Assembly (NCBI GenBank): GCA_002371345.1
Contig: DFHY01000028.1
Location: 37,455-55,603, forward strand
Direction: 5' to 3'
DNA length: 18,149 bases
Source: Lachnospiraceae bacterium UBA3711
Lineage (GTDB): Bacteria > Bacillota > Clostridia > Lachnospirales > Lachnospiraceae
The notes under the pieces were generated by a model. That model was not told where the DNA came from, made no database searches, and worked only from the letters and a program-made list of their open reading frames with translations. Position 1 is the stretch's first letter. Each line of letters opens with the position of its first letter. Position numbers and translations under genes: made by a program. This document shows positions 6,730 to 14,218 of this stretch, one piece after another.

Positions 6730-9111
6730 TCACTGGAGCGTGACCATCACGCTCGTAACATTGTCGTCCCTGTATGCATTGTCCTCATCCGGCCTCACAA
6801 ATGAAACCTTGACCCTGTCTCCGGCCTTAAGGCCCGATAGGGCTGCCTTAAGCTCGTCAACGGAGGCAATCTCTTCTTCGTTGATCGCGGTGATCAGGTC
6901 CCCGGAGGCCAGCCCTGCCTGCTGCGCTCCGGATCCGGCTGTCACATCCGCGATGACAGCGCCCTTCGGGATGCGGTAGATGATCTGATCTTCCTTCGAG
7001 AACTCACCTACATGCACGCCCAGCTGTCCCTGCGGCGCGGACGCTTCACTCTGCTCTCCGGCACCGGACTCCTGCGCCGCGGCTTTCTCTGTCCCGGTTG
7101 TCCCGGTATCCTGCTCCTTAGTTCCGGCTTTCTCTGTCTCAGAGCTGCCGGTCCCGTCATCACCGGTTTTTTCCATATCAGGTTCACCGGTCTCGCTCTC
7201 GTCCTGGGCAAGCGCCAGCGTCAGAAGCTCCTTCTCCTCCTTGTCCTCAGGAGTCTTCGCCTGTTCCGTCTCCGGTTTCGCGTCTTCCGCTTCAGTCTCA
7301 GCCGGACGGCCGTCTCCTCCCGGAAGCAGGCTGCCGACCGCCTTTCTGACATCGTTGACCGGGAAGGCGAATCCCATTCCCTCGCTCGCATTGTCACTTA
7401 TCTTCCCGGCATTGATGCCGATCACTTCTCCCGCCTCATTCAGGAGGGCGCCGCCGTAATTGCCGTAATTGATCGAAGCGTCTGTCTGGATGAAATTGTG
7501 AACCGATGAGCCGTATCTCATCTGCCTGTTCACAGCGGATACGATGCCCTGAGTAACAGACAGCCCGTGTCCCATCGCGTTCCCGATCGCTATCACGCGC
7601 TGACCTACCCGTAGTTTATCAGAATCTCCAAGCACCGCCGTTTTTAACATCGGAAGAACAGTCCCGTTGATCTTATCAAGCGGCACCTTAATAACAGCGA
7701 GCATACTGTCCCCGTCAACTCCGATCACCTCGGCGGACGCGACAGTATCGTCATCCGTAAGCTCTTTGGTGAACTCCTTCTTCACACAGAAGCCGACAGT
7801 CACATCCTGCGCGCCGGATACGATGCTTCCGTCTGTCACGATATACATGAAGCTGTCATCCCTGCCGGCGATGATCCCGCTCCCGGCGTCCGTCTGTTTT
7901 ATCTCCTTAAGTCCGTAGAAGAAATCCCTCACAGTCTGAACGTTGGTGGCTGTTACGGACACAACTCCCGGCATAGCCTCCTCTACAAGATCCGCCACAT
8001 CAAGGGAAGCGCTCACTGTAATTCCCTCTGTCCTGAACTGCGGCACACTGTCTGTATATTCTGTCTCCGTCTCAGTCTCAGTTTCCGTCCCTGTTTCCGA
8101 TTCAGCATGTGCTTTGGAATGTGCATTCACACCGTTCTGAGAGCCGGCATGGTCTGCGGACTGTACATCCGCGCCGCTCCCGGTCCGATTCTTACCGGCG
8201 GCTTCTGTCTCTGTCTCATGCTGCGTTCCTGAGGCGATGGCAGCTCCTGTTTCAGTCTGATGAGACTGCGTCTCAGCATCCGTCTCACTCTCTTTTTCAG
8301 TCTCAGCCTCAGATGAAAGCACTGCGATCGCAAGATGAGTCTCCGTCTCTTCCGGCTCATTTTCCTCGGCCTTCTTGTCTGACACAGATCCGCCAAGCCT
8401 TAAGGAAAAGATAAATGCGCAGATCGCGAAAATGCTGACCACAACGGTGAGGATCATTGCAGGAAGCTTCTTCTTCGGCTTGTCAAGCCTCTCTCCCGTC
8501 TGTGTATCGAACTTAGGCTCATCATCGTCAAAATCATGTCCGGATGAAAAATGAGCCGCCGTACCACTATCCTGTGTTCCGGCATAGGAGTTCTGTCCTG
8601 AGAATGCTGTGCCGGAGGCGGCATCGCTGCCCGGAGCGCCCTGTCCGGGCGTATCTCCATATGCCGGAGTTCCCAGTCCCGGGGCCTCTCCATATGCCGG
8701 GGCGGCCTGGTCCGGCATATGGCTGCTGCCGGCGGCATCGCTTCCTGTTGGCTGCCCTTCACTCATGGTGCTGCCGGGCACAGCTGCATTCTGGTCCGAA
8801 GGCGGAGCCTCGGCATCGCCGCCATTGTCCGGATATGGGATCCGGACATCCGCGGTATTATCCGGAGCCTGAGTCCGCATGTCCTGAGCATCGCCGGATG
8901 CAGGGGTCTGAGCATCTCCATTATCCGCTGCCGCTTCGGGGGACGGCACTGTTCCTCCGCCGTTCAGTTCCTGAGAAGGCGCCGCGTTGGCCGGATTCAT
9001 ATCCTGCCGGTTCTCCGCGTCATGTACAGTACCGTACTCGCCGTCTCCGGAAGAAAACTCATCCGGATCGGCCCTCAATATATGCTTTTCAAAAGGATTC
9101 CATTTCGCCAT
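6730..9111 (-). CDS. HtrA/DegP-like membrane protein with lost catalytic triad (predicted pseudoprotease) and PDZ domain
   Basis: 793 residues from ATG at 9111, which has GGGGG eight bases upstream; a TTG seven codons earlier is less likely. Order: acidic Pro/Gly/Ala-rich cytoplasmic region (1-215), membrane anchor about 217-238, Glu/Thr-rich external linker (about 245-355, including TETETETE), S1C protease fold (about 363-597), a second Glu/Thr/Lys-rich linker, and a PDZ domain (about 693-788). The fold is well kept: GSGII, LGDSDKLRVGQRVIAIGN, FIQTDASIN, GEVIGIN. However, TNxHVV reads TDGSIV (His to Ser429), the DLAVIK Asp is Met470, and GNSGGPL reads GNYGGAL (Ser to Tyr552). A working protease is therefore not expected; a role as sensor, scaffold or chaperone is inferred. 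The clpX gene follows 33 bases later. Confidence 0.9.
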   Translation of the reverse strand: MAKWNPFEKHILRADPDEFSSGDGEYGTVHDAENRQDMNPANAAPSQELNGGGTVPSPEAAADNGDAQTPASGDAQDMRTQAPDNTADVRIPYPDNGGDAEAPPSDQNAAVPGSTMSEGQPTGSDAAGSSHMPDQAAPAYGEAPGLGTPAYGDTPGQGAPGSDAASGTAFSGQNSYAGTQDSGTAAHFSSGHDFDDDEPKFDTQTGERLDKPKKKLPAMILTVVVSIFAICAFIFSLRLGGSVSDKKAEENEPEETETHLAIAVLSSEAETEKESETDAETQSHQTETGAAIASGTQHETETEAAGKNRTGSGADVQSADHAGSQNGVNAHSKAHAESETGTETETETETEYTDSVPQFRTEGITVSASLDVADLVEEAMPGVVSVTATNVQTVRDFFYGLKEIKQTDAGSGIIAGRDDSFMYIVTDGSIVSGAQDVTVGFCVKKEFTKELTDDDTVASAEVIGVDGDSMLAVIKVPLDKINGTVLPMLKTAVLGDSDKLRVGQRVIAIGNAMGHGLSVTQGIVSAVNRQMRYGSSVHNFIQTDASINYGNYGGALLNEAGEVIGINAGKISDNASEGMGFAFPVNDVRKAVGSLLPGGDGRPAETEAEDAKPETEQAKTPEDKEEKELLTLALAQDESETGEPDMEKTGDDGTGSSETEKAGTKEQDTGTTGTEKAAAQESGAGEQSEASAPQGQLGVHVGEFSKEDQIIYRIPKGAVIADVTAGSGAQQAGLASGDLITAINEEEIASVDELKAALSGLKAGDRVKVSFVRPDEDNAYRDDNVTSVMVTLQ

Positions 9112-9203
9112 CTCTTTTACCCCCGATCTCAATCAAGCTGGACAGAGCGCAAAGCTCAAACCGGCAGTCTTTTATATCATATGGTTGTGTAAAATGTGTG
9201 GAA
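9112..9203 (-). promoter_or_regulatory. Intergenic region with possible promoter for htrA-clpX-rpoD
   Basis: This AT-rich 92-base gap between the rhamnosyltransferase-like gene and the htrA-like gene holds two overlapping -10-like hexamers on the minus strand, TATGAT (9176-9181) and TATAAA (9171-9176). Neither has a good -35 at the right distance. A short GAGC/GCTC hairpin (9145-9157) without a T-run lies between them and the start codon. A promoter here is likely by position but not proven by motif. Confidence 0.3.
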
Positions 9204-10142
9204 TCACAAATGGTTCCAATATGACGGATTGTCAGTCAGCGCAAGTATCACTCTGCGCGGCAGGTTCCGGTATCTCTTTCCGAGACGATATCCAATATAT
9301 TTGCAGGCACTGTCAGCGATAAGCCCGGGAAGTTCCGAAGCATGTCCGGAACGGGCAAGATACACCGCGCATTGTTTTACAAGGCGCATTCCCTCGCCCT
9401 CCGACGGATACCCGGCAAACAGCTCCGGATGCTGAGCCTGTGACACTCCCAGGTCGAAATTCCGCCTCAGCTGCCTGACGGGACTGTAGCTGTGCGAATG
9501 CCATACCTCCGCGTCGGAGGCGTATGCAATCTTCCAGCCTCTCTCAATCATCCGCCCGGCAAGAATCATATCCTCATTGAAAATCACGGGGTGCTCGAAT
9601 CCCCCCAATTCAAAATATACATCTCTTCGCCACATTGCGCACACGTCAGAGCAGAAAAAGGTTTTGATCCCCATCCGCTCAAGGTCGTCCTTTGACTTCA
9701 CCATGCTCTTGTCAGGATAATTGAACTGCCTGGTGAAGCGCTCCCGCGCTGTTCTGTTTCTTCCCGCAAGCTGCCTGCCGTAAGCTGCCCCGATCTCAGG
9801 ATCGTCGAAGCAGCGCGCGAGATTCTCTATCAGCCTTCTGTCCCTCGGAACAGCGTCCTGCGTCATGCACAGGACAAGCCCGGTATCCGCGAAAGTAAAT
9901 CCAAGATGTCTGGTTCCTCCGTGGTCAAAGTCTTTCTTGTCGATATGGAAAACAGACAGGACTTCAAAGCTGTCTCTCCATGCATCAACGGCTTCGCTGA
10001 CCTGGTCATCCTTCTCTCCGTCAGCCGTATTCAGGATCAGTACCCTCTTAGGCGCAAGGGTCTGAAGACTCAGCCGCTTAAGAAGGGTGCCAAATGAGCT
10101 TCCCGGCCTCCATGTCGGAATCAAAACCGTCACCTGATCCAT
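9204..10142 (-). CDS. Family-2 glycosyltransferase, rhamnosyltransferase-like
   Basis: 312 residues. ATG at 10142 has AAGGAG five bases upstream. The GT-A fold begins with VTVLIPTWRPG (4-14). Signatures match bacterial rhamnosyltransferases of family GT2: FDHGGTRHLG (72-81), TQDAVP (94-99) in the place of the metal/sugar-nucleotide DxD, FFCSDVCAMWRRDV (162-175), NEDMILAGR (189-197) with the likely catalytic base, and HSHSYS (215-220). There is no membrane segment, so it should act at the cytoplasmic face on a lipid-linked acceptor, probably adding a deoxyhexose from a dTDP-sugar. The exact sugar is inferred. It follows the LCP gene after the 148-base structured gap and may belong to the same polysaccharide unit or have its own promoter; a TATGAT with a poor -35 lies upstream. 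Confidence 0.85.
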   Translation of the reverse strand: MDQVTVLIPTWRPGSSFGTLLKRLSLQTLAPKRVLILNTADGEKDDQVSEAVDAWRDSFEVLSVFHIDKKDFDHGGTRHLGFTFADTGLVLCMTQDAVPRDRRLIENLARCFDDPEIGAAYGRQLAGRNRTARERFTRQFNYPDKSMVKSKDDLERMGIKTFFCSDVCAMWRRDVYFELGGFEHPVIFNEDMILAGRMIERGWKIAYASDAEVWHSHSYSPVRQLRRNFDLGVSQAQHPELFAGYPSEGEGMRLVKQCAVYLARSGHASELPGLIADSACKYIGYRLGKRYRNLPRRVILALTDNPSYWNHL

Positions 10143-10194
10143 ACGTTCTCCTTATTTGTTACACGCATCATATCAGGATTAACCCGCCAAAAGT

Positions 10195-10285
10195 CGATTA
10201 CGGATTACGCTGTACGCTATTCCACTAAGGCTCGTAAACTCGCCAAGTGGAATATGTGTGTTCCGCGCTTCGCGCTCCCACAATC
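10195..10285. repeat. Structured intergenic element with two hairpins
   Basis: Inside the 148-base non-coding gap between the LCP and glycosyltransferase genes. A perfect 9-base inverted repeat, TATTCCACT (10218-10226) and AGTGGAATA (10246-10254), encloses a GGC/GCC inner pair, giving a long stem on either strand. Next to it GCGC-TTC-GCGC (10265-10275) forms a second small hairpin, flanked by weaker GTG/CAC pairing. Neither hairpin is followed by a T-run, so a plain intrinsic terminator is unlikely. The composition differs from the neighbouring coding sequence. A dispersed repeat of the REP/MITE kind, or an RNA processing element, is the most natural reading; I cannot count copies from one window. 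Confidence 0.55.
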
Positions 10286-10290
10286 CTGTA

Positions 10291-11841
10291 TCAGTATATT
10301 CCTGTCAGATTCGCGATCTCGTTTGAGATATCCTGAACGGTCTGCGTCGGCGTGTATCCTGTCTGCTGGTACATATACGCGTGCAGCTCCGATACATTCT
10401 GCGCCAGGTTTACCGGAACCACACAGTCGCCTGCGAAAACATTCGCGGCCTGCTGCTCAAACGGGAATCCTGTCGAATCTCCCAGCGTATACCCGGATAT
10501 CGAAGTGGCAAGATTCAGAAGCTCAGTGCTTGAGAAGCTCGTCGCGATATACGGCAGCATGGTGTCGACAATCTGCGCCATCTTGACAGGTCCCTGGCTC
10601 TTTGCCTGTGAAAAGATCTGCGAGAGGACTGTCCTCTGACGCTCGGTTCTTCTGTAGTCCCATCCCTCAGTATAACGGATCCGGCAGTACGCAAGTGCCT
10701 GTATCCCGTTCAGATGCTGATATCCGGCCGACTCAACCGGAGTTATCTGCGCTCCTGTCACCTGAGCGTTCTCCGTCTGGTAGCCGTTTATATAGGGAAG
10801 CTCCTCCTCTGTCACGTCCACATCAACACCGCCGACAAGGTCGACTGCCTTTATGACCGCGTTGAAGTCTACCGTGATATAATCCTGAAGATTCAGATCC
10901 AGGTTCTTGTTCAGCATGTTTACCGACCTGGACGGACCGCCGTAATAATAGCACTCCGTCGCCTTGTGATACTCTCCGTTCGTGTTGTCCAGAAGAGTGT
11001 CACGGTACACGCTGACCATCTTGATCTCTTTCGTGTTCTGGTTCATGCTGCACAGAATAATTGTGTCAGAATGTGCTTCCTTTGTCAGGTTCCCCTCTCT
11101 GGAGTCTACGCCGTAGATAACAAAGTCACGATACCCGTCTTTCGACGAAACGCCGGCATTTGTCAGAATCTCTCCCAGGGATACATGCTTCATCCTTGAG
11201 ACTCTCCATACCAGCACTAGCGCCGCGGCCGCAATCAGGAGCAGTATCAGCTTCACTATGAATCCTGTCTTCCCCTTTTTCTTCGCTCCAGCAGCCAGGC
11301 CGCCCTGGTTCTGTCTCATCCCCCGTTCATGGCGGGTGTCTTTGGCAGCATAACCATTATCGTAGTCACTTCTCCCGTCCCGGGATGTGTAACCGTCATC
11401 ATAGCCGCCGTATTCGCCGTCGTACCGGTCGTTCGGATTGCCGTATCCGCCGTCATACCGGTCGTCAGGATTGCCGTATCCGCCATCGTATCCTCTTCCC
11501 TGGCCGGCATATCCGTTATCATAGTCTCTGCCCTGGCCGGCATAGCGCCCTTCCCGCGCGTCATACCGCCCATCATAATCATCATACCGTTCATATCTTC
11601 CGGAATGCCGGCTGTCATCATTCCGGCGGTAATCCTGCGCATAACTGTCCTGTCCGTAGTATCCTTCAGGACGCCCGTAGGAAGCCTGCCTTGAATAGCT
11701 GTCCCTCACGCCGTATCCGTTCTCCCGGACGTCGCCGTATGCCGCGTCTTTCTCTGACAGCTCGTCGTCATCAAGCCACGGTTCCTCTATCCTCGAATAT
11801 CTGCTGGACGGATTCTTCTTCTCTTTTCTTCCAAATGCCAT
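10291..11841 (-). CDS. LytR-CpsA-Psr (LCP) family cell-wall glycopolymer ligase with long repetitive N-terminus
   Basis: 516 residues from ATG at 11841, with AAGG seven bases upstream; a TTG five codons earlier is less likely. LCP enzymes move glycans from undecaprenyl pyrophosphate carriers to peptidoglycan, outside the membrane. The single membrane segment is at about 192-213. The LCP domain follows (about 238-400), with YGVDSREG, HSDTIIL, VSVYRDT and RYTEGWDYRRTERQR, which carry the Asp and Arg residues that bind metal and pyrophosphate in the family. The N-terminal 190 residues are unusual: Tyr/Gly/Asp/Arg-rich, with five 11-residue repeats of the type YGNPNDRYDGG (about 100-155), and should lie in the cytoplasm. 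The start is 15 bases after the stop of the sugar-phosphate transferase gene, so it belongs to the glycan operon. Confidence 0.92.
   Translation of the reverse strand: MAFGRKEKKNPSSRYSRIEEPWLDDDELSEKDAAYGDVRENGYGVRDSYSRQASYGRPEGYYGQDSYAQDYRRNDDSRHSGRYERYDDYDGRYDAREGRYAGQGRDYDNGYAGQGRGYDGGYGNPDDRYDGGYGNPNDRYDGEYGGYDDGYTSRDGRSDYDNGYAAKDTRHERGMRQNQGGLAAGAKKKGKTGFIVKLILLLIAAAALVLVWRVSRMKHVSLGEILTNAGVSSKDGYRDFVIYGVDSREGNLTKEAHSDTIILCSMNQNTKEIKMVSVYRDTLLDNTNGEYHKATECYYYGGPSRSVNMLNKNLDLNLQDYITVDFNAVIKAVDLVGGVDVDVTEEELPYINGYQTENAQVTGAQITPVESAGYQHLNGIQALAYCRIRYTEGWDYRRTERQRTVLSQIFSQAKSQGPVKMAQIVDTMLPYIATSFSSTELLNLATSISGYTLGDSTGFPFEQQAANVFAGDCVVPVNLAQNVSELHAYMYQQTGYTPTQTVQDISNEIANLTGIY
11391..11555 (-). 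repeat. 33-base tandem repeats coding Tyr/Gly/Asp-rich 11-mers
   Basis: About five units with a period of 33 bases. The clearest are the pair starting 11423 and 11456, nearly identical, and the pair marked by CCCTGGCCGGCATA at 11498 and 11531. They encode the 11-residue units YAGQGRDYDNG, YAGQGRGYDGG, YGNPDDRYDGG and YGNPNDRYDGE, plus a decayed fifth unit. Outer limits are approximate. Unit number could vary between strains by slippage or recombination. Confidence 0.75.
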
Positions 11842-11856
11842 AACAGTCCTTATCAA

Positions 11857-13257
11857 TCAGTACGCATTCCTGTTGATGAATCCCTTGAACACCGTAAGTA
11901 CCAGGATCTTGATGTCAAATGCGACTGACCAGTTCTCAATATAGTAGATATCGTATTCAATTCTCTTTCGTATAGAAGTATTCCCGCGGTAACCGTTCAC
12001 CTGGGCCCACCCGGTCATTCCGGGCCTGACCTGATGCTTGACCATGTAGCGCGGAATCTCCTCACGGAACTTCTCCACGTACTGCGGACGCTCCGGGCGG
12101 GGTCCTATAAGGCTCATATTGCCCTTGAGCACATTGAACAGCTGCGGAAGCTCATCTATTGATGTTTTCCGGATCACCTTGCCGACCTTCGTCACACGGG
12201 GATCGTTCTTCATCGTCCACCCCTGGCGCTCTTCGTCATCAGTCTGCACCCTCATGGAGCGGAACTTGTACATCCTGAACGGCCTGTTGTGAAGCCCTAC
12301 TCTCTCCTGGCTGAATATCAGCGGCCCCGGGCTGCTTCGCTTGATCGCGATTGCCGTAATCAGCATGACGGGCGAAAACAGCACGATGGCAAGCAGAGAT
12401 CCGATAATATCCATAAGACGCTTGATCAGCGCGTTGAAAGTATCCGACAGCGGGACATACCTGATGTTGATTACCGGAAGTCCCAGCAGGTCCTCCGTAT
12501 ATGGCCGGGACGGAATGATATCCGTATAGTCCGGCACAAACTGGGTATGAACTCCGCTCTTCTCGCAAGCCGCGACAATCTTCTTGAGCTTGCTGTACTC
12601 GCTCAGTCCCAGCGTGATGGCAATCTCATCAAGGGCATTTTCGTCAAGGATCCGCCCTATGTCATCTATATTTCCGATAACAGGAATATTGTGATAATGA
12701 CGGCCTGTATCGGAATTGTCATCCAGTATTCCGTCGATCTGGTAGCCCCACTGCGGATTGGCGAAGATTCGGTCGATGTACCCGTCGGCCGCGCTTGAGT
12801 ACCCGACCAGTATCATATGCTTGAGATTCATCCCCCTTGACCGTATATCCTTGAGTACTATGCGGATGAAGTTCCTCTCACACAGTGTCAGAAGAAAATT
12901 GATCAGAGTGAAGATGAAAATCAGGCCTCTTGAGAAGTCGCTTTCCTTTATAATAAACAGAACGAAAATAAAACCGAGCAGCCCGACCATATTTGCCAGA
13001 AACAGGTTTCCCGCCTCCAGCATGCGTCCCGACACACGCTTGGGCTTGTACAGATGGAACGCGTCATACAGCAGCAGATAACCGGGCACCACGAACAGAA
13101 GCGCCATCAGGTATGTCTGCATGGGAAGCTTGCCGGCCTTCGGATCCGCGAGGAACGTAAACTGGATCCACCATGCCAGCAGGTATGAAACCACTATAAT
13201 CAGCGCGTCAAGCACTACGTGGACTCTGTTAAGATGTTTCTGATTATCCTTTATCAT
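11857..13257 (-). CDS. Polyprenyl-phosphate glycosyl-1-phosphate transferase (initiating sugar transferase)
   Basis: 466 residues. It starts a lipid-linked glycan by moving a sugar-1-phosphate from a nucleotide sugar to undecaprenyl phosphate. Four N-terminal membrane segments lie at about 12-35, 47-65, 85-104 and 109-127. A CoA-binding-like/Rossmann domain follows (about 145-262). A fifth hydrophobic segment (about 282-307) leads into the bacterial sugar transferase domain, with KFRSM (331-335), TSIDELPQLFNVLKGNMSLI (365-384), GPRPERP (385-391) and VRPGMTGWAQVNGYRG (410-425). The length and domain order match the WcaJ/EpsL type; the sugar (glucose, galactose or other) cannot be read from the sequence. 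The ATG at 13257 overlaps the last 14 bases of the upstream glycosyltransferase. Motifs are intact. Confidence 0.95.
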   Translation of the reverse strand: MIKDNQKHLNRVHVVLDALIIVVSYLLAWWIQFTFLADPKAGKLPMQTYLMALLFVVPGYLLLYDAFHLYKPKRVSGRMLEAGNLFLANMVGLLGFIFVLFIIKESDFSRGLIFIFTLINFLLTLCERNFIRIVLKDIRSRGMNLKHMILVGYSSAADGYIDRIFANPQWGYQIDGILDDNSDTGRHYHNIPVIGNIDDIGRILDENALDEIAITLGLSEYSKLKKIVAACEKSGVHTQFVPDYTDIIPSRPYTEDLLGLPVINIRYVPLSDTFNALIKRLMDIIGSLLAIVLFSPVMLITAIAIKRSSPGPLIFSQERVGLHNRPFRMYKFRSMRVQTDDEERQGWTMKNDPRVTKVGKVIRKTSIDELPQLFNVLKGNMSLIGPRPERPQYVEKFREEIPRYMVKHQVRPGMTGWAQVNGYRGNTSIRKRIEYDIYYIENWSVAFDIKILVLTVFKGFINRNAY

Positions 13258-14218
13258 GATGCTTCACCCACCCGGAAAGCTGTTCATAAAACCCCCGGTA
13301 CAGCTGAAGCTGAAGCTTCAGATATATCCCCGGAGTACCCTTTGCCGGGGGATCAAACTCTCCGGCCAGGACAAGGCCCTGCCCGAGACCTTCAGCGTAG
13401 TCTCTTCCAAGCCCTTTCCTGCTGTAATAAACCCATTTCACGATAAAGCCCGCCGCAAGGAGCGGGAGATTGAAAACTATCTGCGGCGCAGGCATATTCT
13501 TCCTTATCAGCCAGATATTGTTGCGTCCTGAAAGCCTGGCCTTGAAGGAGTTATAGCGGCTGCCACTCGTTGCGGATCCCGCATGATACACTACTGCCTG
13601 CGGTATATACCAGTTCTCAAAGCCGTGCCTCAGCGCCCGGTATCCGATATCCATATCCTCGAGATACGCGAAATGTCTCTCGTCGAACCAGCCGATCCCG
13701 TCGAGCATGCTCCTGCGGTAGATCGCGGCCGCCGCGCAGCACGCGAAGACCTTTTCCTCTTTCGTATAGAGGGCGCTGCCAAGCCCCTTTCCCCTGGCCA
13801 TCGCCCAGCCGAAGATACTGAGAAAGTCTCCTGCGTCGTCGATCCTCGACGGATCTGACATCTGCAGGAGCTTCGCGCAGCAGGAAAATGCCTGCGGTCT
13901 GCTGTCCATCGCGCTGCGAAGAGAGGAAACCATCTCCGGGTCACACACGACATCATTGTTGAGAAGCAGGACATACTTACCGCGGCTCATCGAGATACCG
14001 GCATTGACCGCGCGGCAGAATCCCGTATTGCGGTGATATGCCCGGATGCGTACGTCAGGATAGTGCCTCCGCACCCAGCCGACACTGCCGTCCGTTGACG
14101 CGTTATCTATCATCACGATCTCAAAGTCCCGGTCGCTCTGCCACGCAAGGCTGTTCAGGCATCCCTCAAGATAACGCATTCCGTTGTAATTCGGAATCAC
14201 AATAGTAATACTCTTCAT
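13244..14218 (-). CDS. Family-2 glycosyltransferase
   Basis: 324 residues from ATG at 14218, chosen because it forms an ATGA overlap with the stop of the upstream gene; an ATG seven codons earlier is in frame but less likely. The GT-A fold begins ITIVIPNYNG (4-13). It carries IDNASTDGS (38-45-region), LLLNNDVV (84-91) as the metal-binding site, CAAAAIYRRS (161-170) and YLEDMDIGYRALRHG (185-199) with the likely catalytic Asp. A hydrophobic stretch near 236-256 may bind the membrane. It resembles GT2 enzymes that add deoxyhexoses to surface glycans, but the donor is not certain. It sits between the two-domain glycosyltransferase and the initiating transferase, and its end overlaps the latter by 14 bases. 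Confidence 0.9.
   Translation of the reverse strand: MKSITIVIPNYNGMRYLEGCLNSLAWQSDRDFEIVMIDNASTDGSVGWVRRHYPDVRIRAYHRNTGFCRAVNAGISMSRGKYVLLLNNDVVCDPEMVSSLRSAMDSRPQAFSCCAKLLQMSDPSRIDDAGDFLSIFGWAMARGKGLGSALYTKEEKVFACCAAAAIYRRSMLDGIGWFDERHFAYLEDMDIGYRALRHGFENWYIPQAVVYHAGSATSGSRYNSFKARLSGRNNIWLIRKNMPAPQIVFNLPLLAAGFIVKWVYYSRKGLGRDYAEGLGQGLVLAGEFDPPAKGTPGIYLKLQLQLYRGFYEQLSGWVKHHDKG

Noticed and set aside
8052..8100. Possible microsatellite or phase-variable tract
   Set aside because: The repeats are imperfect hexamer-like codes for Glu-Thr in a linker; no long perfect tract is present that would support slippage switching.
8544..9224. Open frame of 226 codons on the plus strand
   Set aside because: It lies opposite the low-complexity N-terminus of the htrA-like gene; its product is Pro/Arg/His-rich, as expected from antisense of such sequence, and has no ribosome site or recognisable domain.
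10218..10254. Intrinsic terminator after the LCP gene
   Set aside because: The hairpin is strong but there is no T-run after it on the minus strand, so I describe it as a structured repeat instead.
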